DNA of 24,215 bases from the NCBI GenBank assembly GCA_050744245.1, contig JBOGGX010000172.1:1-24215 (forward strand), given 5' to 3'. The translations under genes and the position numbers were made by a program. Source of the stretch: JBOGGX01 sp050744245. Lineage in GTDB: Bacteria > Actinomycetota > Acidimicrobiia > Acidimicrobiales > JBOGGX01. Shown in pieces: positions 13,359 to 21,094 of the stretch (the first letter of the stretch is position 1; each line of letters opens with the position of its first letter). Below the pieces are notes generated by a model. It was not told the DNA's origin, searched no databases, and saw nothing but the letters and a program-made list of their open reading frames with translations.

Positions 13359-14181
13359 GCAGGATCTGGTCCTCGACTCCCGCCGGCTCGTCCTCGGTCA
13401 GCTGGAAGTTGATCTCGACGCTGAAGTTGCGGCCGTCCTGGGGATTGGCGACCACGAACACCGCCCTGGTCCCGGTGTTGCCGCAGTTCTCGAAGCGCTG
13501 CACGCGGCCGACGAACACGCCGTCGTCGTAGTCGAAGCGGCCGACATCGGAGCAGATGGTGTCGAAGCCGACCTGCTGGGCCAGGAAGTCGAGGGTGGTG
13601 TCGAGTTCCTGCTGGGTGGGTATGAGCGAGTAGCTGAGACCCGACGTCGTCAGCGAGGTGCGGAATCCCTCGAGGTCGGGCGCGGCCTGCACGTTGGGGA
13701 TCTGCCCGCCGGTGTCGGCGTCGGCGAGTGGTCGGCCGTCGACCTCGACCCAGTAGTCGGGCACCTCGACCACCAACTGGTCGGTGTCGTCCCTGACCTC
13801 GACGAAGGTGATCTCACCTTCGCCGCCGTCCTCGTTGGTGGTGGTGGTCTCGTCACCGTCGTCCTGGGTGGTGGTGGTCTCCTCGTCGACGGTCGTGGTG
13901 GTGTCGTCGGCGACGACCGGCTCGTCGTCGTCCCGGAGGAGCAGGAAGCCGGCCGCGGCGACCAGCAGCACGACCAGGGCGCTGATGCCGATGATGAGCG
14001 GCGCCTTGGACCCGCCCGCCCCGCGGCCGGGCGGCGCCGGCGGAGGGTACTGGCCCGGCGGCGGGTACTGGCCCGGCGCAGGGTACTGGCCCGGCGCAGG
14101 GTACTGGCCCGGCGGCGGGTACTGGGGCTGCGGGGGTTGGTCCCCACCTCCGGGCGGCGGCGGGGCGCCCCGGTCACTCAT
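13336..14181 (-). CDS. Proline-rich membrane-anchored exported protein
   Basis: 281 residues, not assigned to a named family. Residues 1-55 are cytoplasmic and Pro/Gln/Gly/Tyr-rich, with repeats of PPGQY or PAPGQY. One membrane segment follows at about 59-83 (PLIIGISALVVLLVAAAGFLLL), with no signal-peptidase or lipobox motif. The outside part starts with an acidic Thr-rich spacer (three TTTT runs, residues 84-120) and ends in a folded domain of about 150 residues with two cysteines (C210, C233) that may pair. Domains of this layout are common in Acidimicrobiia surface proteins; no catalytic motif is seen. The ATG lies 8 nt after a TACGGT -10 box on the minus strand. Its 3' end overlaps ftsB, giving opposed transcripts. 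Confidence 0.85.
   Translation of the reverse strand: MSDRGAPPPPGGGDQPPQPQYPPPGQYPAPGQYPAPGQYPPPGQYPPPAPPGRGAGGSKAPLIIGISALVVLLVAAAGFLLLRDDDEPVVADDTTTTVDEETTTTQDDGDETTTTNEDGGEGEITFVEVRDDTDQLVVEVPDYWVEVDGRPLADADTGGQIPNVQAAPDLEGFRTSLTTSGLSYSLIPTQQELDTTLDFLAQQVGFDTICSDVGRFDYDDGVFVGRVQRFENCGNTGTRAVFVVANPQDGRNFSVEINFQLTEDEPAGVEDQILLTFLVID
14044..14125 (-). repeat. 18-bp tandem repeat inside the proline-rich gene
   Basis: Four full copies and one partial copy of an 18-bp unit (GGGTACTGGCCCGGCG with two variable bases) encode the PGQYP(A/P) repeats of the minus-strand protein. Copies differ only at one or two sites, which suggests recent slippage and possible copy-number variation between strains. 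Confidence 0.9.
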
Positions 14182-14188
14182 GGCCGGT

Positions 14189-14195
14189 TACCGTA
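14189..14195. promoter_or_regulatory. Overlapping divergent -10 boxes
   Basis: TTACCGTAG reads TACCGT on the + strand (14189-14194) and TACGGT on the minus strand (14190-14195). The minus box is 8 nt from the ATG of the proline-rich protein. The plus box would serve the 52-residue membrane-protein gene with a leader of about 40 nt. Such symmetric -10 elements are known to drive divergent transcription. Confidence 0.5.
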
Positions 14196-14240
14196 GTTGG
14201 CGTCGGTACCGCGCAAGTCGCGGCGACGCAGGAGGTACGG

Positions 14241-14399
14241 GTGGGGCGCGAGTACCCCGTCGACGAGCGCGAGTGGATCCAGCCGGCGCGGGTCCGCTTG
14301 GGCGTCGTGGCCCGGCGGCTGTGGCCGTCGTTCCTGATCGCGCTGGTGATCTGGCTGGGATGGTTGGCGGCGGTCTCCCGGCGTCGTCGGCGCCCATGA
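14241..14399 (+). CDS. Small (52-residue) single-pass membrane protein
   Basis: GTG 14241 is preceded by a perfect AGGAGG (14230-14235) at 5 nt, the strongest ribosome-binding site in the window. The product has an N-terminal hydrophilic part (MGREYPVDEREWIQP), basic residues, one membrane segment at about residues 27-46 (LWPSFLIALVIWLGWLAAV) and a positively charged SRRRRRP end. Its TGA overlaps the ATG of the DUF501 gene (ATGA), so it is translated together with the DUF501/ppx unit. I do not recognise the family. The size, single span and charged flanks would suit a regulatory or scaffolding subunit near the divisome or wall machinery, which is inference from location only. Confidence 0.75.
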   Translation: MGREYPVDEREWIQPARVRLGVVARRLWPSFLIALVIWLGWLAAVSRRRRRP

Positions 14400-14851
14400 C
14401 CGACGACCGGGAGGCGGTGGCCGCGCTGCTCGGCCGGTCGCCGGGGGCCGGGTTCGAGGTCGTCGCCCGCCACGCCGACGGCTCCCCCCTCGTGATCCGC
14501 AACCGGCCGCTGCTCGACGACGGCACGCCGATGCCGACCCGCTTCTGGTTGGTCGGCGAGCCCGAGCGCACGCTCGTGAGCCGGCTCGAATCGGCCGGCG
14601 GGGTGGACGAGGCCGAGCGGGCCGTCGATCGTGTCGAGCTGGTCGAGGCCCACCGGCGGTACGCGGCCGAACGCGACGCAGCCCTGCCGCCCGGACACGC
14701 CGGCCCGCGGCCGAGCGGCGGCGTCGCCGGCACCAGAACCGGCGTCAAGTGTCTGCACGCCCACTACGCCTGGTTCCTCGCCGGGGGTGACGATCCCGTG
14801 GGTCGTTGGGTCGACCGCCGTCTGCGGTCATCCGACGGCACCGCCCGGTGA
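14396..14851 (+). CDS. DUF501 family protein
   Basis: A 151-residue soluble protein. It starts with MTDDREAVAALLGR, has PLVIRNRPLLDDGTPMPTRFWLVG in the first half, EAERAVDRVELVEAHRRYAAERD in the middle, and the family hallmark GTRTGVKCLHAHYAWFLAGGDDPVG near the end, whose Cys and two His could bind a metal. The function of DUF501 is not established. The gene almost always stands between ftsB and ppx in Actinobacteria; here it overlaps the 52-residue gene by 4 nt and the next gene by 4 nt. That tight packing suggests joint expression. Family membership is confident. Confidence 0.9.
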   Translation: MTDDREAVAALLGRSPGAGFEVVARHADGSPLVIRNRPLLDDGTPMPTRFWLVGEPERTLVSRLESAGGVDEAERAVDRVELVEAHRRYAAERDAALPPGHAGPRPSGGVAGTRTGVKCLHAHYAWFLAGGDDPVGRWVDRRLRSSDGTAR

Positions 14852-15774
14852 GGCGGGTCGCGGCCATCGACTGCGGCACCAACTCGGTTCGCGTGCTCGT
14901 CGGCGAGGGGCGCGACGGCGGCGACGGGTTCGTCACCCTCGAACGGCTCATGCGCATCACCCGGCTCGGCCAAGGGGTCGACGCCACCGGCCGGCTGGCG
15001 TCCGATGCGGTCGAGCGCACGATCGACGTGCTCCGTGAGTACCGCGCCGTGCTCGACCGCTTCGGGGTCGAAGCGGTGCGCATGACCGCCACCTCGGCCG
15101 CTCGCGACGCGGCCAACCGCGACCACTTCTTCGACGCGTCCGAACGGGTCATCGGCGTGCGGCCGGAACTGCTCGACGGCGACGAGGAAGGTCGGCTGGC
15201 ATTTCTGGGCGCCACCGCAGAGCTCGACCCGGCGCTGGGCCCGTTCCTCGTGGTCGACATCGGCGGCGGCTCGACCGAGTTCGTGGTGGGCACGGAGGCG
15301 GCCGAGGGGGTGGTCTCGATCGACGTCGGCTGTGTCCGCCTCACCGAGAAGTACCTCCAGTCCGACCCGCCGGCGCCCGAGGAGCTGTCGGCGTGCGTGT
15401 CGGTCACCACCGAGTACCTGAAGGACGTCGCCCGCATCCTCCCCACGGCAAGGGACGCGGCCACCATGGTCGGGTTGGCCGGCACGGTCACCACCGTGGC
15501 TGCGGTCGAGTTGGGGCTGGCCACCTACGACCGTGACCGCACCCACCACTTCGCCCTGCGCCGGGCCGCGGCGGAGGACGTGTTCCGCACCCTGGCCACC
15601 GAGACCCGCGCCCAGCGGTTGGGCAACCCGGGGCTCGAACCGGCCCGGGCCGACGTGATCGTCGGCGGCTGCTGCGTGCTCGTGGCCATCATGCGGTTCT
15701 TCGGGTTCGACGTCTGCCTCGTGTCGGAGTCGGACATTTTGGACGGCATCGTCCTGGCCCAGCTGGGCGCGTAA
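14848..15774 (+). CDS. ppx: Ppx/GppA family phosphatase (exopolyphosphatase-like)
   Basis: A 308-residue member of the ASKHA fold. Signs are the phosphate 1 loop AIDCGTNSVRVLV at the N-terminus, RMTATSAARDAANR, the second phosphate loop FLVVDIGGGSTEFVVG near residue 137, and GLAGTVTTVAAVELG near residue 211. It is the short, single-unit actinobacterial form, without the C-terminal HD domain of longer enzymes. Such proteins hydrolyse polyphosphate or pppGpp; short forms may act on short chains, and the substrate cannot be fixed from sequence. GTG 14848 overlaps the DUF501 stop (GTGA). The stop TAA is 10 nt from the next start. Confidence 0.9.
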   Translation: MRRVAAIDCGTNSVRVLVGEGRDGGDGFVTLERLMRITRLGQGVDATGRLASDAVERTIDVLREYRAVLDRFGVEAVRMTATSAARDAANRDHFFDASERVIGVRPELLDGDEEGRLAFLGATAELDPALGPFLVVDIGGGSTEFVVGTEAAEGVVSIDVGCVRLTEKYLQSDPPAPEELSACVSVTTEYLKDVARILPTARDAATMVGLAGTVTTVAAVELGLATYDRDRTHHFALRRAAAEDVFRTLATETRAQRLGNPGLEPARADVIVGGCCVLVAIMRFFGFDVCLVSESDILDGIVLAQLGA

Positions 15775-15784
15775 GGTGCGCAAA

Positions 15785-17719
15785 ATGAGCCACGAGGTGG
15801 TGTGGCGGCCCGACCCCGACGCCGCGGCCGGGACCGTCGTCGGGCGGTTCATGGCCGCCCGCGGCATCGCCGACTTCGACCAGCTGCTCCAGCGGTCGAT
15901 CGCCGATCCTGAGTGGTTCTGGGATGCCGTCGTCGACTTCCTCGGGCTCCCGTTCGCCGAGCCGTACAAGGCGGTGCTCGACCCGTCCGACGGCGTCCCC
16001 TGGGCCAGGTGGTTCGTCGGTGGCCGGCTCAACCTGGCCGCCGCGTGCGTCGATCGGTGGGCCGAGGAGACCCCAGACGCGCGGGCCGTCGTCTGGGAGG
16101 GCGAGGACGGCGAGGTCCGGCGTTGGACCTACGTCGAGCTGCGGACGCAGGTCGACGCCATGGCCGGGCTGCTGGCCGATCGGGGCGTGACCGAGGGCGA
16201 CGCGGTCGGCATCTTCCTGCCGATGGTGCCCGAGGTGGTCGCCGCCTGCATGGCCGTGGCCAAGCTGGGGGCGACGTTCCTGCCCGTCTTCTCCGGGTAC
16301 GGCGCCGAAGCCATCGCGGTGCGGCTGGACGATGCCGACGCCAGGGCGCTCATCACCGCCGACGGGTGCTTCCGGCGGGGGCGGGCCGTACCGATGCTGG
16401 CGACGGCGATGGAGGCGGCCGACCGGGTCGCGACCGTCGAGACCGTCGTCGTCGTCCCCCGCCTGGGCCACCGCGTCGGAGGGTCTGACCCGCGCCAGGT
16501 GGCGTTCACCGGGAGCGTCGGCGCCGCGCCCGCTTCGTTCCCCGCCCGTCCGGTCGACAGCGAGCACGTCCTCCTGATCGCGTACACGTCCGGGACGACC
16601 GGCCGGCCCAAGGGATCGGTGCACGTCCACGGCGGGCTGCTGGCCAAGATCGCCGAGGAGGCCGCCTTCCAGTTCGACTGCGGGCCGGGCGACCGGCTCT
16701 TCTGGTTCGCCGACTTCGGCTGGATCATGGGCCCGTGGGAGATCATCGGCGCCCTGGCCAACGGCGCCACCGTCTGCCTGTACGAGGGCGCCCCCGACCA
16801 CCCCAACGTCGACCGGCTCTGGGAGTACGTCGAGCGCCACCGGGTGACCATCCTCGGCATCAGCCCGACGCTCATCAGGAGCCTCATGCCCCACGGCGAC
16901 GAGCCCGTGCGCAGCCACGACCTGTCGGCCCTGCGGGTGTTGGGGTCGACGGGCGAGCCGTGGAACGAGGACCCCTACCGCTGGTACTTCGACGTGGTCG
17001 GCGGGGGCCGCCGCCCGGTGATCAACATCTCGGGCGGCACCGAGGTCGGCGCCTGCTTCCTCTCGCCCCATCCGGTGAACGAGATCCGCGCCATGAGCCT
17101 GGGCGGACCGGCGCTCGGCATGGCCCTCGACGTCTACGACGATGCCGGCCGGCCCGTCCGGGGCGAGGTGGGCGAGCTGGTCTGCACCCGGCCGTGGCCG
17201 GGCATGACCCGCGGCCTGTACCGCGATCCGGAGCGCTATCTCGAGGTGTACTGGGGCCGCTGGCCCGACGTGTGGGTCCACGGCGACTGGGCGTCGATCG
17301 AGGACGGCCAGTGGTTCCTCCACGGCCGCAGCGACGACACGATCAAGATCGCAGGCAAGCGGCTCGGACCGGCCGAGGTCGAGTCGGCCCTCGTCTCGCA
17401 CCCGGCGGTCACCGAGGCCGCCGCCGTCGGCCTCCCGGACGAGGTCAAGGGCGAGCAGCTGTGGTGCTTCTGCGTCCTCGCTCCCGGCCAGCAGCCGACG
17501 GACGAGCTGCGGGCCGAGCTGGCCCGGGTCGTCGTCGACCAGCTCGGAAAGTCGTTCGCACCCGAGGCCGTCCGGTTCACCGCCGCCCTGCCCAAGACCA
17601 GGAGCGCCAAGATCCTGCGCCGGGCCATCCGAGCCACCGCCCTCGGGGCCGATCCGGGCGATCTCTCGTCGCTCGAGGACCGGTCGGCGATCGACGCGAT
17701 CAGGGAGGCATCGGCGTGA
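15785..17719 (+). CDS. AMP-forming acyl-CoA synthetase, acetyl-CoA synthetase-like with altered acyl pocket
   Basis: A 644-residue ANL-superfamily enzyme that activates a carboxylic acid with ATP and CoA. Motifs: IAYTSGTTGRPKGS near residue 265 (ATP loop), DFGWIMGPWEI (resembling the Acs FTAD..W region), GSTGEPWNEDPYRWYFD, GRSDDTIKIAGKRLGPAEVE, and the C-terminal catalytic Lys in KTRSAKILRR near residue 607. In true acetyl-CoA synthetases the pocket motif is WWQTETG; here it is SGGTEVG (about residue 417), so the Trp that closes the acetate pocket is Gly, pointing to a longer or branched acid. The Gly before the catalytic Lys (usually RSGK) is Ala. ATG 15785 has AAGG 8 nt upstream; GTG 15776 is an alternative. 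It follows ppx by 10 nt. Confidence 0.9.
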   Translation: MSHEVVWRPDPDAAAGTVVGRFMAARGIADFDQLLQRSIADPEWFWDAVVDFLGLPFAEPYKAVLDPSDGVPWARWFVGGRLNLAAACVDRWAEETPDARAVVWEGEDGEVRRWTYVELRTQVDAMAGLLADRGVTEGDAVGIFLPMVPEVVAACMAVAKLGATFLPVFSGYGAEAIAVRLDDADARALITADGCFRRGRAVPMLATAMEAADRVATVETVVVVPRLGHRVGGSDPRQVAFTGSVGAAPASFPARPVDSEHVLLIAYTSGTTGRPKGSVHVHGGLLAKIAEEAAFQFDCGPGDRLFWFADFGWIMGPWEIIGALANGATVCLYEGAPDHPNVDRLWEYVERHRVTILGISPTLIRSLMPHGDEPVRSHDLSALRVLGSTGEPWNEDPYRWYFDVVGGGRRPVINISGGTEVGACFLSPHPVNEIRAMSLGGPALGMALDVYDDAGRPVRGEVGELVCTRPWPGMTRGLYRDPERYLEVYWGRWPDVWVHGDWASIEDGQWFLHGRSDDTIKIAGKRLGPAEVESALVSHPAVTEAAAVGLPDEVKGEQLWCFCVLAPGQQPTDELRAELARVVVDQLGKSFAPEAVRFTAALPKTRSAKILRRAIRATALGADPGDLSSLEDRSAIDAIREASA

Positions 17720-18336
17720 TGGCCATCTGGTCGAAGGACACGTCGATGGTCGAGCTCAGGGGCAAGCGGGTGACCCTGCGGCCATTGGTGCCGGCCGACT
17801 TCCCGCAGTGGCGCGAGGTGCGCCGGTCGAATGTCGAGTGGCTCACGAGGTGGGAGCCTCGGAGGCTGGCCGGCCAGCCCGACCCGGTCGGCGACGAGAA
17901 CGTGTTCGCCGCCCGCTGCAGCGCCCGCGCCCGTGAGCGCCAGCTCGGGACCGGGTACGGCTTCGGCATCTTCGTCGGGAATCGCTTCGTCGGCGAGATC
18001 AACGTCTCGGCCGTGCAGCGCGGCCCGTTCCAGAGCGCCTACGTCGGCTACTGGATCGACCATCGCCACGCCGGCAACGGGTACGTCCCCGAGGGACTGG
18101 TGGTCCTCTTCGAGTACTCGTTCGAGACCCTGCGCCTCCACCGGCTGCAGATCGCGATCATCCCCCGCAACCAGGCCAGCCGGCGGGTGGTGGCCAAGCT
18201 CGGTCTCCGCGACGAGGGTGTCGCCCTGCGCTACCTCGAGATCAACGGCGTGTGGGAGGACCACGTTCGTTTCGCCATCACCTCCGAGGAGTGGACGCTG
18301 CGGCGCGACGAGCTGGTGCCCGCCTGGGTGCAGTGA
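17719..18336 (+). CDS. GNAT-family N-acetyltransferase, RimJ/RimL-like
   Basis: A 205-residue GNAT protein. After a short N-terminus come VELRGKRVTLRPLVPADFPQW (the usual RimJ opening), FVGEINVSAVQRG, the conserved strand and loop AYVGYWIDHRHAGNGYVPEG (acetyl-CoA loop region; the usual RGxG is HAGNG), LRLHRLQIAI and PRNQASRRVVAKLGLRDEG. RimJ/RimL enzymes acetylate N-termini of ribosomal proteins or small molecules; the target here is unknown. ATG 17719 overlaps the stop of the acyl-CoA synthetase (TGATG), so both are co-translated; GTG 17716 is an alternative. It faces the crotonase gene across only 4 nt, with no visible terminator. Confidence 0.9.
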   Translation: MAIWSKDTSMVELRGKRVTLRPLVPADFPQWREVRRSNVEWLTRWEPRRLAGQPDPVGDENVFAARCSARARERQLGTGYGFGIFVGNRFVGEINVSAVQRGPFQSAYVGYWIDHRHAGNGYVPEGLVVLFEYSFETLRLHRLQIAIIPRNQASRRVVAKLGLRDEGVALRYLEINGVWEDHVRFAITSEEWTLRRDELVPAWVQ

Positions 18337-18340
18337 GCCG

Positions 18341-19102
18341 TCAGCCGCCGGAGATGCGGCGGCGCAGGGCGTCGAGCCGCTCGGCGAACTCCGGTTGGTT
18401 GAGCGACCAGACCTGGGGCTCCAGCTCGAGCTCGACCGCCTCGTCGTGGCCGGCCACGGTCGCCATGTCGACGATGGTCCGCCGCATGCGCCGCACCAGC
18501 TCGGGCGGGCCGGCCGCGGCCCGGGCGGCCATGGTGACCGCCTCGTCGACCAGACGGTCGTCGTCGACGCAGCGCCAGACCAACCCGATCCGTTCGGCCT
18601 CGGCCCCGTCGATGACCTCGCCGAAGATCACGATGGCGTTGGTGGCCTGCGGGCCGACGCTGCGGCGCAGCATCCAGGTGTTGCCTCCGCCCGGATGCAG
18701 CGCCAGTTGGAGGAACCGGCTGTCGAAGCGGGCCCGGCGCCCGGCCAGCCGGACGTCGCAGCACAGGGCCAGGTTCATGCCCGCGCCCACGGCGGCCCCG
18801 TTGACCGCGGCCACCGTGGGCCGCGTCGAACGGGCCACCCGGAGGAAGCCTTCGTAGATCCCCTTCAGGCCGTCGCGCTGGCTGGCCCCGAGATGGGACA
18901 GGTCGGCGCCGGCGCAGAACGCCGGCGGCGCGCCGGTGATGACGACCGCGCCCACGTCGGAGTCGGACTCGAGCCGGTCGAAGGTCGCCACCATCTGGTC
19001 GACCATCTCGGGGTTGATGGCGTTGCGCCGCTCGGGATCGTTGACCGTGACCACGGCCACCCGATCGGCGCTCGGCGCCATGGCGCACTCGACGTAGGCC
19101 AC
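18341..19102 (-). CDS. Enoyl-CoA hydratase/isomerase (crotonase) family protein lacking both hydratase glutamates
   Basis: A 253-residue crotonase-fold protein: VAVVTVNDPERRNAINPEM at the start, FCAGADLSHL (oxyanion hole), AAVNGAAVGAGMNLALCCDVRLA, and LALHPGGGNTWMLRR. The two catalytic glutamates of enoyl-CoA hydratase (GGxELA and QPE) are replaced: the first aligns with Asn in GAGMNLA, the second with Phe in DSRFLQL. So it is unlikely to be a classic hydratase; an isomerase, hydrolase or other CoA-thioester activity is possible. GTG 19102 follows the SDR gene by 6 nt, and the gene is third in a minus-strand operon. An alternative start is ATG 19081. No clear Shine-Dalgarno sequence is seen. 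Confidence 0.88.
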   Translation of the reverse strand: MAYVECAMAPSADRVAVVTVNDPERRNAINPEMVDQMVATFDRLESDSDVGAVVITGAPPAFCAGADLSHLGASQRDGLKGIYEGFLRVARSTRPTVAAVNGAAVGAGMNLALCCDVRLAGRRARFDSRFLQLALHPGGGNTWMLRRSVGPQATNAIVIFGEVIDGAEAERIGLVWRCVDDDRLVDEAVTMAARAAAGPPELVRRMRRTIVDMATVAGHDEAVELELEPQVWSLNQPEFAERLDALRRRISGG

Positions 19103-19108
19103 GGGAAA

Positions 19109-20143
19109 TCAGTCCCGCGCCACCGACGGCGAGTGGCGGAAGAACGTCTCGACGTCGGCCTCGTACGCGTAGGCCGGCGCGGTCGCGCCGACGGCTCGCC
19201 GCAGCCGCAGACCCCGGGCGAACGAGTCGACGGTGCCGGCCGAGGTATGGGTGTAGCCGAAGCCCTCGGCCTTGAGCCGACGGTTGTCGACCCCCCGCCC
19301 GAAGCGCAGCAGCGCCAGCAGATCCGGCGTGAGATCGATGCCGAGCCGGCGGGCGGGTGGCGCCAGCACCTGGGTGCCGATCGGCGGCAGCGGGAGCAGG
19401 GGCTTGCCCACGATGGCGGCCGCCTCGCTCCACGAGATCAGCCCGTCGCCGGCCACGTTGAACACGCCGGCGATGTCGTGGTCGAGCACGAACAGGATCG
19501 ACCGCACCACGTCGTCCTCGTGGACGAACTGCATGCGGGGATCGAAGCCGCCGATCTGGGGCACGAACGGGAGCTCGAGCAGACGGGCGATCGGCGTGCG
19601 GATGTCGGCGCCGAGCACGTTGGAGTAGCGCAGCAGGGCGACGGTCACGTCCGGGTTGTCGATGCCGTAGTCGCGCACGTAGCCCTCGACCTCGATCAGG
19701 CTGCGCTCGACCAGCGTCCGCGGCCGGCCGGTCCTGGGCGTGTCCTCGGCGAACCAGTTGGGATCGCGGTGAGTGGCGCCGTAGACGAGCGTCGACGACT
19801 TGACCACCACCCGGCGCACGGTGCTCCCCGGCGCCGACGCCGCCGCGAACAGGTTCATGGTGCCGATGGCGTTGATCTCGTGGATCTTGCGGGCCGGCAT
19901 CTGGCTCGAGTCCACCACGAGAAAGGTGTGCACGATCGTGTCGATGCTCGTGGCCGCCACGATGCGGTCGAGGATCGAGTACCCCGCGTCCGACCGCACG
20001 TACTCGGTCCGCTCGAGCGCCACCGCCGGCTCGTGGCGATCGAGCCCGATGATGACGTCGACCGAAGGGTCACGCTCCAGCGCCTGGGCGATGCGTCCGC
20101 CCCAGAACGAACCGAGCCCGGTCACGAGGACCCGCCGGCCCAT
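19109..20143 (-). CDS. NAD-dependent epimerase/dehydratase-like protein (extended SDR)
   Basis: A 344-residue extended SDR. The Rossmann N-terminus VLVTGLGSFWGGRIAQALE is a variant of GxxGxxG, followed by DTIVHTFLVV, NAIGTMNLFAAA, VVKSSTLVYGA (with the active-site Ser/Thr strand), LLRYSNVLG and MQFVHEDDVV. The YxxxK pair is not found: the region after the VYG strand reads LVERSLIEVEG, with no Tyr at the expected place. Activity by the usual SDR mechanism is therefore doubtful. It lies between the acyltransferase (7 nt) and the crotonase (6 nt). An SDR plus acyltransferase pair is also found in mycobacteria (Rv0501-Rv0502 neighbourhood), which suggests a shared lipid role; the substrate is unknown. 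Confidence 0.87.
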   Translation of the reverse strand: MGRRVLVTGLGSFWGGRIAQALERDPSVDVIIGLDRHEPAVALERTEYVRSDAGYSILDRIVAATSIDTIVHTFLVVDSSQMPARKIHEINAIGTMNLFAAASAPGSTVRRVVVKSSTLVYGATHRDPNWFAEDTPRTGRPRTLVERSLIEVEGYVRDYGIDNPDVTVALLRYSNVLGADIRTPIARLLELPFVPQIGGFDPRMQFVHEDDVVRSILFVLDHDIAGVFNVAGDGLISWSEAAAIVGKPLLPLPPIGTQVLAPPARRLGIDLTPDLLALLRFGRGVDNRRLKAEGFGYTHTSAGTVDSFARGLRLRRAVGATAPAYAYEADVETFFRHSPSVARD

Positions 20144-20150
20144 CAGCGGC

Positions 20151-21068
20151 TCATCCGAACCACACCGACGACCGGGCCCGCAGCATGTCGAGGAGCGCCT
20201 CCTGGATCCGTTCGCGGATGCGCTCCGACTCTTCCATGATCCGGTGGCGGGAGTAGCGGTCCTGGTCGGGTTCGACGTCGTCGAAGGTCGCGGGTTCGAG
20301 CACCCGGAGGCGGAACTTGGCCGGGAAGTAGCCGAACAGGCCGAGCGGGCCGAGGGCGAGCATGTTGGCCGTCAGCGGCAGGTACGGCAGCCCCAGCTTC
20401 TGGGCGATACCGGCCGGGGCCCGGGCCAGGATCGGCATGGCCTCCTCGGCGCCGACCACCGCGATCGGGACGATCGGGACGCCGGCGCGCATGGCGATCT
20501 CGACGAACCCACCCCGCCCGAACCGGCGGAGGCGATAGCGGTCGCGGTAGAGCTTGCCCGTCCCCTTGGTCCCCTCCGGGAACACCAGCGCCAACTGCTG
20601 CTGCTCCCGCAGGAGCCGGTACGCGTTGTCGCGATGGGCCGGCACCCCACCGAGGCGGGCCCAGCCGACGCCGACGTAGGGCAGCGTGCGGAACATGTAG
20701 TCGGCCAGCCCGTACACCGGGCGCCCCACCTCGCGCTCGATGCCGTGCATGATCACCGGGGCGTCGACGGGGACGGCGCCGGCGTGGTTGGCCACCAGGA
20801 GGGCGCCGCCCTCGGCCGGGATCCGGTCGAGGCCGTCCCACTCGGCCCTGAACCACCGCCGATAGACCGGGTCGAACAGCCGGCCGGCGACGCGGCGGGC
20901 GTGCGCCGACCGGCCCCACTCGTCGACGTCGCCCCGCCGGGGATCGGGCAGCGGTTCGCGTTCGTCGTCGACCCGAGGGACCGGTACCAGCGCCCGGGTC
21001 TCGGTGATGGGTCCGGCCGCGGGCGGGGCGACCGCGGGCTCGGCCACGGGCTCGGTCGGGGGCGCCAC
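20151..21068 (-). CDS. Lysophospholipid/diacylglycerol acyltransferase-like protein (LPLAT, MGAT-like)
   Basis: A 305-residue acyltransferase. A Pro/Ala-rich N-terminal 45 residues precede the domain. Motif I is NHAGAVPVD (H95, D102, spacing six, typical of the MGAT-like branch rather than the four of PlsC). Motif III is FPEGTKGTGK (E165), and PIVPIAVVGAEEAMP is the usual follow-on. It should transfer an acyl chain to a glycerolipid or similar acceptor at the membrane. There is no obvious transmembrane span apart from moderately hydrophobic stretches such as LALGPLGLFGYFP. GTG 21068 lies 6 nt after a minus-strand TAGGCT -10 box. It is the first gene of the minus-strand operon with the SDR and crotonase. 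Confidence 0.9.
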   Translation of the reverse strand: MAPPTEPVAEPAVAPPAAGPITETRALVPVPRVDDEREPLPDPRRGDVDEWGRSAHARRVAGRLFDPVYRRWFRAEWDGLDRIPAEGGALLVANHAGAVPVDAPVIMHGIEREVGRPVYGLADYMFRTLPYVGVGWARLGGVPAHRDNAYRLLREQQQLALVFPEGTKGTGKLYRDRYRLRRFGRGGFVEIAMRAGVPIVPIAVVGAEEAMPILARAPAGIAQKLGLPYLPLTANMLALGPLGLFGYFPAKFRLRVLEPATFDDVEPDQDRYSRHRIMEESERIRERIQEALLDMLRARSSVWFG

Positions 21069-21074
21069 CGCAGC

Positions 21075-21080
21075 AGCCTA
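21075..21080 (-). promoter_or_regulatory. -10 box (TAGGCT) for the acyltransferase-SDR-crotonase operon
   Basis: TAGGCT on the minus strand ends 6 nt before the GTG start at 21068, with no ribosome-binding site, so a leaderless message is likely. Confidence 0.5.
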
Positions 21081-21094
21081 GGGGATGCCACACT

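Noticed and set aside
17831..20239. A plus-strand open frame of 802 codons over the GNAT, crotonase and SDR genes
   Set aside because: Shadow frame; the true genes have clear family motifs on other frames or on the minus strand.
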